From: Prionace glauca
Taxonomy: Eukaryota; Chordata; Chondrichthyes; Carcharhiniformes; Carcharhinidae
Length of the DNA: 64,000 bases
Assembly: GCA_037974335.1 (NCBI GenBank)
Contig: CM075760.1
Span: 50,240,469 to 50,304,468 of the forward strand
Direction of reading: 5' to 3'
The position numbers were made by a program, and so were the translations under genes. The notes under the pieces were generated by a model. That model had not been told where the DNA came from. It saw nothing but the letters and a program-made list of their open reading frames with translations, and did not search any database. This document shows positions 21,260 through 32,000 of the stretch, one piece after another (position 1 is the first letter of the stretch; each line of letters begins with the position of its first letter).

Positions 21260-22640
21260 CCTGTAAATGTCTGATTCTTTGTGCCTTTTTTCAGACTAAA
21301 CCGTGAAAATGTCTGACAAACGAAATGCAGAGGGCAGCAATGTTTATCCAGAAAGATTCTGAATTTGATTTACGTCTGATAACTGCATCGAATGTACAAT
21401 TTGAAGTCTCACATAATCCCAACTTCAATTTCCAGACATGATCTCCCAATGGGAAATGAAGAACACGATTTATCTGCGGTGCCTGGTTATAAAAAGGGCG
21501 AATACGCCAGCCGAGATCCTTCTATAAACTCCAAACTCGGACAATATCGTTCAATATTCATATTTCAGCAACCGGTTCGCAGACTCACAAGCATCAGAGC
21601 CTGCAGTCGCTGTTTTCCGCCAGCAGATGGTGGTGTTGTATCATTTTAATCACAAGGTTAGTGCAGCAGGTTTGAGGAGATATTTGAGGAAAATTTATTT
21701 CCCTGTTTCCATGGAAAGGGAACAATCAGTAAAGCAATGGCATTAATATCTCTGTCAGTAACATTCACAGGAAAATCTGGCCGAAGGATAGTGAATTTAA
21801 TACTTGCATTCATATTTACCTTCCGGCTAGTGAACATGTCGATTACCAGCTAATTATTGAATAACCTTACATTTTAATGATTTAAAGATTTGTCTATTTT
21901 ATCGTCCAGACATTATCAAATAATATTTCATTATAATTGGACACATGTCTCTTTTTCGCTGGATTTTCCATTCCTCGGCGCTCATTTTTTTCCTTAGTCC
22001 GTTCAGAAATCCAGCCGAACCCTGCCTCTATAATATGTTCTGTGTATACGTAAATATAGTTCCTTCTTATAATTTTTGACTTTAGCACAATTCGAGCCCT
22101 AACTCACTCTGATCTATAACACAATTTCATCCACTTCATGAACTTTTTAGTTAATATCCATCTATTCTTCTCACTCGCTCTTTGTTCGATTCCATCTATT
22201 GGACACATTTGATAGAAAAACAATTAGTGAGAAAGTGTCTGCTTTATTAGTGATACACGGGTGTGTTCAGTAGTGCATGACATAGAGCCTAGCACAATAA
22301 TATCTGAGATGGAGCCTAATGTAACGTAAGTGAACTCTTGACTAAGTAATAATAGTCCAGAGACGATGACTTGTAGCATTTATCATGGCATGTCTACATG
22401 TATTAATAAATGAAGCGGCATGTAATGTACTGTAAACAGTTGCAAAGTCTATTGCAATAATGATTCAAATGAGTCAAACGCAGTATATAAAGAAACATGG
22501 CCTAGTGCATTACTGTACAAGACTGCACCAAATGTGTGATTGTAGTGAACACTGCCATGAACAGTCACAAATGAGACAGGGTTAATTGTAGCCGTGATAG
22601 AAGCAAACCCCAGTGCATGAATAATAAAATTAAACTTCAG
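21260..22640. other. Intergenic between tRNA-Asn copies 1 and 2
   Basis: The stretch is AT-rich unique sequence. No coding, RNA or clear repeat signature was recognised. Confidence 0.4.
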
Positions 22641-22688
22641 ATTGCGTGATCATTGGTCCCAAACTGGTTGGGAGTATATTTAGTTGCT

Positions 22689-22763
22689 GTCTCTGTGGCG
22701 CAATTGGTCAGCGCGTTTGGCTGTTAACCGTAAAGGTTGGTGGTTCGAGACCACCCAGAGACG
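22689..22763 (+). tRNA. tRNA-Asn (GTT)-like, copy 2, with an extra base
   Basis: It is nearly identical to copy 1 and keeps the A box, anticodon GTT, B box and a TTTT terminator (about 22767), but has one extra T in the 3' strand of the anticodon stem ('ccgtaaagg' against 'ccgaaagg') and a C-to-T change in the 5' strand. This makes it 75 nt. It may be a pseudogene or a poorly folding isodecoder. Confidence 0.75.
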
Positions 22764-22924
22764 GAATTTTACTATTTCCTCACCATCAGCATTCACGGTT
22801 AAACAGTTGCCTGTTGGCAATGGGTCCGTGGGTGCCAATAAAAATTAGCTGTCAATTGTTTCCGGCTGTACTGTTATCTGGTATTACCAACATTATTTAA
22901 TGACGATTGACTTCAAACATATTA

Positions 22925-23012
22925 CATATAACATTATATATACATATACACACATATATATATATATGTACACCATTACATATATATATCATATATATAT
23001 AATATATATGTG
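22925..23012. repeat. (AT)n-rich low-complexity stretch
   Basis: Runs of TA/AT dinucleotides are mixed with ACAT units. Apparent tyrosine/isoleucine-rich frames here are artefacts. Confidence 0.9.
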
Positions 23013-23119
23013 TAATTATAACTTTAAACAAATACAATTGAAAAATGAACTTGTGGCTGAGCATTTGTTCCAATTCCATATTCCTGTTTCCATTCATTCC
23101 TGGATAGATCATAAATCTG

Positions 23120-23270
23120 TCTAACCCAAACTGAAATGTGTTCAGTGATGGAACATCAGAACCCTCTGGAGTAGAGAATTCCCAAGATTCACCTGCCTTT
23201 GAGTGAAGCAATTTCTCCTCATCTCAGTTCTGAATCATCAGCGTCTTATCCTGAGATTGTGTTCCCTGTG
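23120..23270 (-). repeat. Antisense LINE 3'-end relic
   Basis: Segments such as 'gagaattcccaagattcacc' and 'caatttctcctcatctcag' are the antisense C-terminal region of a CR1-like LINE. Confidence 0.6.
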
Positions 23271-23331
23271 TAGAAATAAAACAAAAGGCAGGTGGCGCAT
23301 GGATAAATTAATATTTTAAAATTAGCCAGCT

Positions 23332-23403
23332 TCCCTGGTGGTCTAGTGGTTAGGATTCGGCGCTTTCACCGCCGCGGCCCGGGTTCGATTCCCGGTCAGG
23401 GAA
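23332..23403 (+). tRNA. tRNA-Glu (TTC), copy 1
   Basis: The 72-nt gene has acceptor TCCCTGG/TCAGGGA, A box 'tggtctagtggttagg', anticodon TTC in 'ctttcacc' and B box 'gggttcgattccc'. It is canonical for vertebrates from memory. Confidence 0.95.
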
Positions 23404-23830
23404 TGTAGATTTATTGCTGTACAACAATCCTGTGTTACTTCCCGGTCTGCACTAGTTCTGTCGGAATCAGCATCAGGGAGATTTCCTCTTTAGCATCTGA
23501 ATTGGAAATGTCACATTTAAAGAACAAAGAACAAAGAAAAAAGGGAGCGACAGGTTACAAAGCGTTGATGATACAAATGCTGAGATTATTCGAAGAGAGA
23601 TAAAACTGATGCATCAATGATTGGGTAGAAATCATTGCTCCCTTAGATATTTGCGAGACGAACGCTTTTAAATTTTGCTGTTCGGGATAATATGTACAAT
23701 CAGATTGAAAGTAACGGTTATCTTCCTGAATTCAGTGACATGGGCTTTCAGTCGAACCATCGGAACCTGCAGGAACACAGCCTAGTTGAACATTGCAGAC
23801 AGGCCGATTTGCTGCATTAGTTTCCCAGTT
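23404..23830 (+). repeat. tRNA-Glu/Val cassette spacer, copy I
   Basis: The spacer between Glu and Val is repeated at 25934-26340 and in part at about 32970-33221 ('agattgaaagtaacggttat', 'ttcctgaattcagtgac'). Confidence 0.85.
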
Positions 23831-23903
23831 GTTTCTGTAGTGTAGTGGTTATCACGTTCGCCTCACACGCGAAAGGTCCCCGGTTCGAAACCGGGCAAGA
23901 ACA
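23831..23903 (+). tRNA. tRNA-Val (CAC), copy 1
   Basis: The 73-nt gene has A box 'tagtgtagtggttatc', anticodon CAC in 'cctcacacg' and B box 'ggttcgaaacc'. The acceptor GTTTCTG/CAAGAAC has one mismatch (C5-A68). Confidence 0.88.
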
Positions 23904-24325
23904 ATCGTTAAGCTTGCTTATGTCGGAGAAGGGATATTGTTTGGTTTCAGTTTGTTGCGGCACATTATCCGAACCTCGATGTTAAAGACATGTTATCATT
24001 TCTCTGATTTCATCCTCAAATACTTTCTGTGAAATAAGGTGCACTGACGGGGAAGTTCGATTTTGACACCGAGCATTTATTCGCATCTCGTTCAGTCTCC
24101 AACAGAATGTAATGGGTTTATAGGGGCGCAGACAAACATTGTTATTCACCATCAGAAATTTCTGATAGTAGTGTCTGCTCAAACAGTCAGATACAAGTAA
24201 TACTGTAAGTGAACTGGAGGAAAAGGCGCACATTTCACAGAAGAATCACATGACGAAAACGACACTGCGCACACTCCTGCATTCAATCTTACCACAGCAG
24301 TAAGGATCAAAATTTCAATCCATTT

Positions 24326-24396
24326 CACTCGCGTTGGGATTCGAACCCACACCTCCACGGAGATTGGAGCCTTAGACCGCTCGGACATACAACCAC
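24326..24396 (-). pseudogene. tRNA-Leu pseudogene lacking the anticodon arm
   Basis: On the minus strand it keeps a Leu-type D arm ('gtccgagcggtctaagg') and the variable/T arm ('tgggttcgaatccca'). About 13 nt carrying the anticodon are missing between two 'taagg' motifs, compared with remembered tRNA-Leu(AAG/TAG). The acceptor ends do not pair well. Confidence 0.75.
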
Positions 24397-24544
24397 ATTG
24401 ACATATGTCACAATCATATTATTTAATGGAAATGTTTCTGAAATTCGTTTAAAGAAATGGAGTTGGGAAAGGCCATCGGGAGGATTGAGCCTGATCCTTC
24501 TCTGAATCAGGTCAGCCTGAACTGTGTAACAAACAGAAATCATC

Positions 24545-24875
24545 TCACTTTAGAAACACAATGAGCTGTACTGAAGGGACACCATCATTTAAACTGCCCT
24601 TAAGCTCGTCGTTTCTTAATTTCCTGTTGCTCTGTTTTTTGAAGGGAAGTAGTAGGGGGTGGAGATGGCCTTCGCGTGATTTTCGTCTCCATCGAGTATA
24701 GACTGAAGGCTCTGAAGAAGATGTCACAGCTTCTGAACTCTGGGGACTTACTGGGGGTGGGAGAACACTCTGACTGCCGGGTCCCGGAGTAACAAGGGAA
24801 CACTGAGCGGAACCCGGGTGTTCCAATGGTGCAACACCATCGTTTTCACCACCATGGGCTCGATGACAGGTGTCA
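24545..24875. other. Unassigned sequence upstream of a LINE
   Basis: No gene is supported. The minus-strand frame here joins a LINE shadow and has no recognisable domain. Confidence 0.3.
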
Positions 24876-24879
24876 AGTG

Positions 24880-25568
24880 TGCAGGTGCAGCAGGTGGTCA
24901 GGAAGGCGAATGGGATGCTGGCCTTCATAGCGAAGGGGATTGAATATAAAAGTAGGGAGGTCTTGCTGCAGCTGTATAGGGCATTGGTGAGGCCGCAGCT
25001 GGAGTACTGTGTGCAGTTTTGGGCGCCGCACCTGCGCAAGGATGTTTTGGCCCTGGAGGGAGTGCAGAGGAGGTTTACTCGGCTGATACCGGAGTTGAGG
25101 GGATTGAGCTATGAGGAGAGGCTGAATAAACTAGGCTTGTACTCGTTAGAGTTTAGAAGAATGAGGGGAGATCTCATTGAGACGTATAAGATGATGAATG
25201 GGATGGATAGGATAGAGGTGGAGAGACTGTTCCCGCTCAAAAAAGACAGTAGGACTAGGGGGCACAGCCTCAAGATAAGGGGGGGGCGGTTTAGAACAGA
25301 GTTGAGGAGGAACTTCTTCACTCAAAGGGTGGTGAATCTCTGGAATACTCTGCCCGTTGAAGTGGTGGAGGCTGCCTCGCTAAATATTTTTAAGAAACGG
25401 GTTGATGGGTTTTTGATAAGAGAGGGGATTAAGGGTTATGGGGAGAGGGCGGGAAGGTGGAGCTGAGTCACGACAGATCAGCCATGATCTTATTGAATGG
25501 CTGGGCAGGCTCGAAGGGCCAGATGGCCTACTCCTGCTCCTATTTCTTATGTTCTTATGTTCTTATGT
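24880..25568 (+). mobile_element. CR1-like LINE family B, 3' end
   Basis: The stretch is the C-terminal 198 codons (VQQVVRKANGMLAFIAKGIE at the start, FFTQRVVNLWNTLP later) with an open frame to 25466, a 3' UTR and three TTCTTATG-type tail units. The copy is heavily 5' truncated. Confidence 0.92.
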
Positions 25569-25681
25569 AAATAAGCAGAGTATGTTTTTATAATGAGAAA
25601 CCTGCCCATTGGGTGACGGAAGAGAAGGAAGAGAAAGGCTAAAATGAAGATGATCCGCTGATTGGGAAAGTCACTGTCAGC

Positions 25682-25728
25682 TTCCCTGTTGGATCAGTGG
25701 TTTGGATTCTGCACTGTGGCCACAAGTT
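25682..25728 (+). pseudogene. tRNA-Glu 5'-half relic
   Basis: The sequence 'ttccctgttggatcagtgg' plus 'tttggattctgcact' follows the first half of tRNA-Glu with several changes. No T arm is present. Confidence 0.6.
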
Positions 25729-25861
25729 TATATCACTTGTGTGTGATATAAACATGGCAATGTGAAGGAGAAACTTGTATTTGGTGAATAAAAAGACAGA
25801 AACAAAACAAAAGGCAGGTGGTTCATGGATAAATTAATATTTTATAAAGCGTTTACCAGCT

Positions 25862-25933
25862 TTCCTGGTGGTCTAGTGGTTAGGATTCGGCGCTTTCACC
25901 GCCGCGGCCCGGGTTCGATTCCCGGTCAGGGAA
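25862..25933 (+). tRNA. tRNA-Glu (TTC), copy 2
   Basis: It differs from copy 1 only at acceptor position 2 (T for C, giving a wobble pair). It has the same promoter boxes and anticodon, and shares about 60 bp of upstream flank and the downstream flank with copy 1. Confidence 0.93.
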
Positions 25934-26340
25934 TGTAGATTTATTGCTGTACAACAATCCTGTGTTACTTCCCGGTCTGCAACTGCTCTGGCGGAATCAG
26001 TATCAGGGAGATTTCCTCTTCAGTCCCTGAATTGGAAATGTCAGATTTGAAGAACAAAGAAATAAGGGGAGCGACAGGATACAAAATGCGCATGATTATT
26101 GGAAGAAAGATAAAAATGATGTGTTAATGAATGGGCAGAAATCATTGCTCCCTTAGCTATTTGCTGGACGAACGCTTTTAAATGTTGATGTTGGGGATAA
26201 AATGTACAATCAGATTGAAAGTAACGGTTATCTTCCTGAATTCAGTGACATGGGCTCTCAGTCTAACCATCGGAACCTGCAGCAACACAGCGCAGTTGAA
26301 CATTGCAGACAGGCAGGTTTGCCCTACCCTGTTTCCAGCT
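25934..26340 (+). repeat. tRNA-Glu/Val cassette spacer, copy II
   Basis: The spacer is closely similar to copy I at 23404-23830 and leads into a decayed Val gene. Confidence 0.85.
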
Positions 26341-26412
26341 ATTTCTGTAGTGTAGCGGTTATCACACTCGCCTCACACGCGCAAAGTCCCCCGATCGAAT
26401 CCGGGCAGGACT
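26341..26412 (+). pseudogene. tRNA-Val pseudogene
   Basis: It occupies the position of Val in cassette II and keeps 'tgtagcggttatcac' and 'cctcacacgc', but the B box reads 'cgatcgaatcc', the acceptor (ATTTCTG/CAGGACT) no longer pairs well, and the anticodon stem is changed. Confidence 0.85.
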
Positions 26413-26569
26413 TTTGATTAAGCTTTCTCATGTCGGGGAAGGGGAAATTGTTTGATTTCAGTTTGTTGCTCAACATTATCTGAACCTCGGTGTAAAAGAC
26501 ATGTTATCATTGTTCTGATTTCACCCTCAAATGTTTTCTATGAAATAAAGTGCACTGAGGGGATTGGGG

Positions 26570-27488
26570 GAAGATTGGGGGAAAGGCAAATTGTGCGGTG
26601 GGTGTGGAGAGTCTGCAGAAGGATCTAGATAGGCTGAGCGAATGGGCCAGGAAATGGCAAATGGAATTTTAATGTTGGCAAGTGTGAGGTGGTCCACTTT
26701 GGTAGGAGGAAAGTTAGGAAGGACTATTACTTACGTGGCGAAAAACTGCAGCACGCGACGGTGCAGAGGGACCTCGGGGTCCTTGTGCATGAGTCGCAAA
26801 AACCCAGCATGCAGGTGCAGCAGGTGGTCAGGAAGGCGAATGGGATGCTGGCCTTCATAGCGAGGGGGATTGAATATAAAAGTAGGGAGGTCTTGCTGCA
26901 GCTGTATAGGGCATTGGTGAGGCCGCAGCTGGAGTACTGTGTGCAGTTTTGGGCGCCGCACCTGCGCAAGGATATTTTGGCCCTGGAGGGAGTGCAGAGG
27001 AGGTTTACTAGGCTGATACCAGAGTTGAGGGGATTGAGCTATGAGGAGAGGCTGAATAAACTAGGCTTGTACTCGTTAGAGTTTAGAAGAATGAGGGGAG
27101 ATCTCATTGAGACGTATAAGATGATGAATGGGATGGATAGGATAGAGGTGGAGAGACTCTTCCCGCTCAAAAAAGACAGTGGGACTAGGGGGCACAGCCT
27201 CAAGATAAAGGGGGTGCGGTTTAGAACGGAGTTGAGAAGGAACTTCTTCACTCAAAGGGTGGTGAATCTCTGGAATTCTCTGCCCGTTGAAGTGGTGGAG
27301 GCTGCCTCGCTAAATATTTTTAAGAAGCGGGTTGATGGTTTTTTGATAAGAGAAGGGATTAAGGGTTATGGGGGGAGGGCGGGAAGGTGGAATTGAGCCA
27401 CGACAGATCAGCCGTGAACTTATTGAATGGCGGGGCAGGCTCGAAGGGCTAGATGGCCTACTCCTGCTCCTATTTCTTATGTTCTTAT
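26570..27488 (+). mobile_element. CR1-like LINE family B, 5' truncated, inserted in cassette II
   Basis: The element begins just after the FADDTK position and is open for the last 235 codons (26689-27396) to a TTCTTATG tail. The cassette flank is interrupted here and resumes at 27489. 'tgagggga' occurs at both junctions as a possible short target-site duplication. Confidence 0.92.
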
Positions 27489-27650
27489 GAGGGGAAAGTT
27501 AGATTTTGACACCGAGCATTTATTCGCATCTCGTTCAGTCCCCAGCAGAATGTAATGGGTTTCTAGGTGCAGACTAATATGGTTATTCACCATCTGAAAT
27601 ATCTGATAGTAGTGTGCGCTCAAAAAGACAGAAACTAGTGATACTGGAAG
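27489..27650 (+). repeat. Continuation of tRNA cassette II flank
   Basis: Sequence from 'attttgacaccgagcattta' onward matches 24060-24210 and 33470-33620. Confidence 0.8.
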
Positions 27651-27794
27651 TGTTTGCAGTCTCGATGTTGTGCTACTTGTTATAATTCACACTGTTACTG
27701 GTTTGAAAAGAATCATATTGAACTCGGAAACTTAACTCCACATTTGTTTCAAGCCCTGCTGAGAAATTCCAGTCCTTCCTGTTTTTATTCCAGC

Positions 27795-28320
27795 AGGAAT
27801 CATAGGAGGAGGAGCAGGCCACTCTGTCCGTCGAGATTTCCACCATTCAATACCATCATGGCTGATCTTGGGAGACAACTTAGTTTTTCCATCAGCTCCC
27901 CAGATCCCTGAATTCTCTAAGAGATCAGAAACCTGCTTATCCCGATCTTAAATGTGCTCGATGATGGGGCATACATAACTGTCAGGTGCAGAAAATACCA
28001 AAGATTCTTGCCCTTTGAGTGAAGTAATTTCTCCTTATCTTAGCCCTAAATGACCAGCCGGTGATCTGTGCCGCAGGGGGTTAGATTCCCGACCAGCAGA
28101 GAAAAAGAAAATCTCTCAGCCTCCATCCTATCAAACCGAATCAGCACTGTGTAAGTTTAAATAGATCACCGCTTATTCTTCTAAACTCCAGAGAATTTCA
28201 TCACAGGACAACTCACTGACCCCAGGGAGCAATCTGGTGAACCTTCTCTTTACCGTATCTAATGCAAAGCATATCCCTTTTTAAATGTGACTGTCACATT
28301 TGCGCAGAATATTCAACCTA
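27795..28320 (-). repeat. Antisense LINE 3'-end relic
   Basis: Decayed antisense tail and C-terminal region ('ccattcaataccatcatggc', 'ttcttctaaactccagagaa'). It is older and of a different subfamily from A and B. Confidence 0.7.
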
Positions 28321-28801
28321 GTTTCAGCAAAAACAGCAGAAACACCTCGTTATTTTAAAACTCCAGTCTGCCGGCAATAAGAACAAAATGTAATTTCCCT
28401 TCCAATTATCTGCTGCACCTATATGCTAACTTTAAGCATTCCTTGTACAAACGCATCTATCCTATTCTTAATGTAAACATTTTGATTTTTCAGCTCGTCA
28501 AATATGTTCTGCTCTTTCGATTTCTTAAGAACATAAGAACATAAGAACATAAGAACATAAGAAATAGGAGCAGGAGTAGGCCATCTGGCCCTTCGAGCCT
28601 GCCCCGCCATTCAATAAGATCATGGCTGATCTGTCGTGACTCAGCTGCACCTTCCCGCCCTCTCCCCATAACCCTTAATCCCTTCTCTTATCAAAAACCC
28701 ATCAACCCGTTTCTTAAAAATATTTAGCGAGGCAGCCTCCACCACTTCAACGGGCAGAGAATTCCAGAGATTCACCACCCTTTGAGTGAAGAAGTTCCTC
28801 C

Positions 28802-31555
28802 TCAACTCTGTTCTAAACCGCCCCCCCCCCCCTTTATCTTGAGGCTGTGCCCCCTAGTCCTACTGTCTTTTTTGAGCGGGAACAGTCTCTCCACCTCTAT
28901 CCTATCCATCCCATTCATCATCTTATACGTCTCAATGAGATCTCCCCTCATTCTTCTAAACTCTAACGAGTACAAGCCTAGTTTATTCAGCCTCTCCTCA
29001 TAGCTCAATCCCCTCAACTCCGGTATCAGCCGAGTAAACCTCCTCTGCACTCCCTCCAGGGCCAAAACATCCTTGCGCAGGTGCGGCGCCCAAAACTGCA
29101 CACAGTACTCCAGCTGCGGCCTCACCAATGCCCTGTACAGCTGCAGCAAGACCTCCCTACTTTTATATTCAATCCCCTTCGCTATGAAGGCCAGCATCCC
29201 ATTCGCCTTCCTGACCACCTGCTGCACCTGCAAGCTGGGTTTTTGCGACTCATGCACAAGGACCCCGAGGTCCCTCTGCACCGTCGCCTGTTGCAGTTTT
29301 TCGCCCCGTAAGTAATAGTCCTTCCTACCATTCCTCCTACCAAAGTGGACCACCTCACACTTGCCAACATTAAATTCCATTTGCCATTTCCTGGCCCATT
29401 CGCCCAGCCTATCTAGATCCTTCTGCAGACTCTCCACACCCTCCGCACAATTTGCCTTTCCCCCAATCTTGGTGTCATCAGCAAATTTCGACACCCTGCA
29501 CTCGTTTCCCTCCTCCAGATCATCTATATAAATGGTAAATAGCTGAGGCCCCAGCACCGACCCCTGGGGCACCCCACTAGTCACCAACCGCCAATCCGAA
29601 TAGCATCCATTGACCCCCACTCTCTGTCTCCTATTTGACAACCAATCCTCTATCCACGCTAACACCCTACCCCCAACTCCATGTCCCCTGACCTTCTGCA
29701 ATAACCTCTTGTGAGGTACCTTGTCAAACGCCTTCTGAAAATCCAGAAAGACCACATCCACCGGCTCTCCTCCATCCACTGCCCTAGACACATCCTCATA
29801 GAACTCCAGTAAATTTGTCAGACACGACTTCCCTTTAATGAAACCGTGTTGCGTCCGCCCTATCAAGCAATTCCCCTCAAGATGCCTCGCTATTTCCTCC
29901 TTAATGACGGTTTCTAACATTTTACCTACCACAGACGTTAAACTAACCGGCCTATAATTCCCCGCCTTTTGCCTGCCACCCTTCTTAAACAACGGCGTAA
30001 CATTAGCCGTTTTCCAATCTTCCGGCACTTCCCCGGAATCCAGCGACGTCTGGAAAATAACCACCAAGGCATCCACTATCACCTCCGCCATTTCTTTCAG
30101 AACCCTCGGATGCATTCCATCCGGTCCTGGGGACTTGTCCACAATCAGCCCCTCCAGTCTGTCGAGCACCACCTCTCTAGTAACAGTAATGTCATTAAGA
30201 CCCTCCATTCCTACCACCTTTCCATCGCTAACACCCGGCAAATTATTCACGTCCTCCTCCGTGAAGACAGAAACAAAGAAGTTATTCAAGACCTTAGCCA
30301 TATCCCTATCCCCTACCACTAGCTCCCTTTTCTCATCCTCTAAAGGACCAACGTTTATCCTAGCCAGCCTCTTCCTTTTTATATATTTATAAAAACTCTT
30401 GCTATCCTTTTTTATATTAAGTGCTAGCCCAGCCTCATAGCTTCTCCTACCCTCCTTTATCAATTTCTTTGTCAATCTTTGTTGACATTTAAACCTTTCC
30501 CAATCCTCTTCTCGCCCACTGCTCTTAGCTACTCTAAACTCCTCCGCTTTTAATTTAACACTTTCCTTCGCCTCCTTCGTTATCCACGGCTTATTACCTC
30601 TCCTCCTACTGTCCTTTTTAACCATCGGAATAAATTTCTGCTGAGCACCAAGAAAGATCTCCTTAAAGATCCTCCACTGCTCCTCAGCAGACCTACCTTC
30701 CAACGCGTTCCCCCAGTCCACATTCGCCAATTCTTCTCTCATCCTACCATACTCCCCTCTATTCAAACAAAGGACGCGTGTCTGGGAACCCACTTTCTCC
30801 TCCTCCATCTGCACCAGAAACTCCACCATACAATGATCACTCTCTCCAAGAGGATCCTTCACCGCAAGTTCCCTAATTCTACCCGCCTCATTACATAGCA
30901 CCAGATCCAAGATAGCTCGCTCCCTCGTCGGCTCCAACACACACTGTTCAAGGAAATTATCCCGGCAGCATTCCAAGAACTCCTCCTCGAGCCCATCTCG
31001 TCCAACATGGGTCGACCAATCAATATGCAGATTGAAATCTCCCATAACTACTGCCGTCCCATTCCTGCACGCTGCACTTATTTGCGCGTTAACAGCCCGC
31101 CCCACCTCCAGATCATTATTCGGGGGCCTATAGACGACACCCACTAGCGTCTTCCTCCCTTTTCTGTTCCTAATCTCCACCCACAACGATTCCACTTTCT
31201 GCTCCTTGGCTCCGATATCATCCCTTGCTACCACCTTGATACTATCCTTAATCAGCAGAGCTACGCCACCCCCTCTTTCCTCCTGCCTATCCTTCCTAAA
31301 CACTTGATAACCCTGTACATTCATCTCCCAGTCCCTGTCACCTTGCAGCCACGTCTCTGTAATGGCCACCAGATCGTATCTATTTGTGTCGATCTGCGCC
31401 ATCAGCTCATCCACTTTATTCCGAATGCTTCGTGCATTCAGATAAAGCGCTTTCATCCCAGCCTTCACCTGGACCCTACTTGCCGTAACGCCACCAATTG
31501 GGACATCCTTTGCCTCTTCCCTTACCTGTACCCTATCCTTAACTTTAGACCTCAT
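28802..31555 (-). CDS. LINE ORF2: endonuclease and reverse transcriptase (917 codons)
   Basis: The N-terminal apurinic-type endonuclease spans residues about 35-250: LNARSIRNK, ITETWLQGD, GGGVALLIK, VVYRPPNND, MGDFNLHIDW and GESDHCMVEF contain its usual catalytic positions. The reverse transcriptase follows (residues about 480-780) with [46 protein letters not shown] and the catalytic FADDTK. The frame leaves the family consensus at a C/G homopolymer at 28819-28832, so the last about 60 residues (starting with the FRTELRRNFFTQ block) lie in another frame. The ORF starts about 40 bp after the ORF1 stop, past a second homopolymer. It may be a recently active copy inactivated mainly by these homopolymers. 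Confidence 0.93.
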   Translation of the reverse strand: MRSKVKDRVQVREEAKDVPIGGVTASRVQVKAGMKALYLNARSIRNKVDELMAQIDTNRYDLVAITETWLQGDRDWEMNVQGYQVFRKDRQEERGGGVALLIKDSIKVVARDDIGAKEQKVESLWVEIRNRKGRKTLVGVVYRPPNNDLEVGRAVNAQISAACRNGTAVVMGDFNLHIDWSTHVGRDGLEEEFLECCRDNFLEQCVLEPTRERAILDLVLCNEAGRIRELAVKDPLGESDHCMVEFLVQMEEEKVGSQTRVLCLNRGEYGRMREELANVDWGNALEGRSAEEQWRIFKEIFLGAQQKFIPMVKKDSRRRGNKPWITKEAKESVKLKAEEFRVAKSSGREEDWERFKCQQRLTKKLIKEGRRSYEAGLALNIKKDSKSFYKYIKRKRLARINVGPLEDEKRELVVGDRDMAKVLNNFFVSVFTEEDVNNLPGVSDGKVVGMEGLNDITVTREVVLDRLEGLIVDKSPGPDGMHPRVLKEMAEVIVDALVVIFQTSLDSGEVPEDWKTANVTPLFKKGGRQKAGNYRPVSLTSVVGKMLETVIKEEIARHLEGNCLIGRTQHGFIKGKSCLTNLLEFYEDVSRAVDGGEPVDVVFLDFQKAFDKVPHKRLLQKVRGHGVGGRVLAWIEDWLSNRRQRVGVNGCYSDWRLVTSGVPQGSVLGPQLFTIYIDDLEEGNECRVSKFADDTKIGGKANCAEGVESLQKDLDRLGEWARKWQMEFNVGKCEVVHFGRRNGRKDYYLRGEKLQQATVQRDLGVLVHESQKPSLQVQQVVRKANGMLAFIAKGIEYKSREVLLQLYRALVRPQLEYCVQFWAPHLRKDVLALEGVQRRFTRLIPELRGLSYEERLNKLGLYSLEFRRMRGDLIETYKMMNGMDRIEVERLFPLKKDSRTRGHSLKIKGGGGGLEQS

Positions 31556-31595
31556 AGCGTCACCTACCCTCGCACCCTCCCCCCCCCCCCCCTAA

Positions 31596-32000
31596 TTAGT
31601 TTAAAGCCTTGTCTACAGTCCTCTTTACTCGATTCGCCAGCACTCTGGTCCCAGCATGATTCAGACCAACCCCATCCTGCCCGAACAGGTCCCACCTACC
31701 CCAATACTGGTGCCAATGCCCCATAAATTCGAACCCATTCCTCCCACACCAATCCCTGAGCCACCCATTTACTTCCTTTATCCTATCAACCCTACACCCG
31801 TCTGCCCTCGGTTCAGGCAGTAGCCCAGAGATAACCACCTTGTCGGTTCTACTTTTTAATTCCATTCCCAGCTTCTCATACTCCCTTCCCAGATCCTCAG
31901 TCCGCATTTTGCCTACGTCGCCGGCACCCACATGTACTTCTCCCAAAGAAGAATATCGTTTTGCTTTCCAAAAATGCACCTGATCTACCCCTGCACTCAT
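31596..32000 (-). CDS. LINE ORF1 C-terminal part, esterase-like
   Basis: The 134-residue frame includes EVHVGAGDVGK and ends with DGVGLNHAGTRVLANRV, which resemble the later blocks of the SGNH-type esterase domain known in ORF1 of vertebrate CR1 elements. The N-terminal part with the first catalytic block is missing because the element is 5' truncated. The domain call is from motif shape only. Confidence 0.65.
   Translation of the reverse strand: MSAGVDQVHFWKAKRYSSLGEVHVGAGDVGKMRTEDLGREYEKLGMELKSRTDKVVISGLLPEPRADGCRVDRIKEVNGWLRDWCGRNGFEFMGHWHQYWGRWDLFGQDGVGLNHAGTRVLANRVKRTVDKALN

Noticed and set aside
26202-26417. Protein frame conserved between 26202 and 33083 (starts MYNQIESNGYLPEFSD)
   Set aside because: The similarity comes from the duplicated tRNA-Val flank, and the frame runs into the tRNA gene itself. 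No sign of coding constraint.
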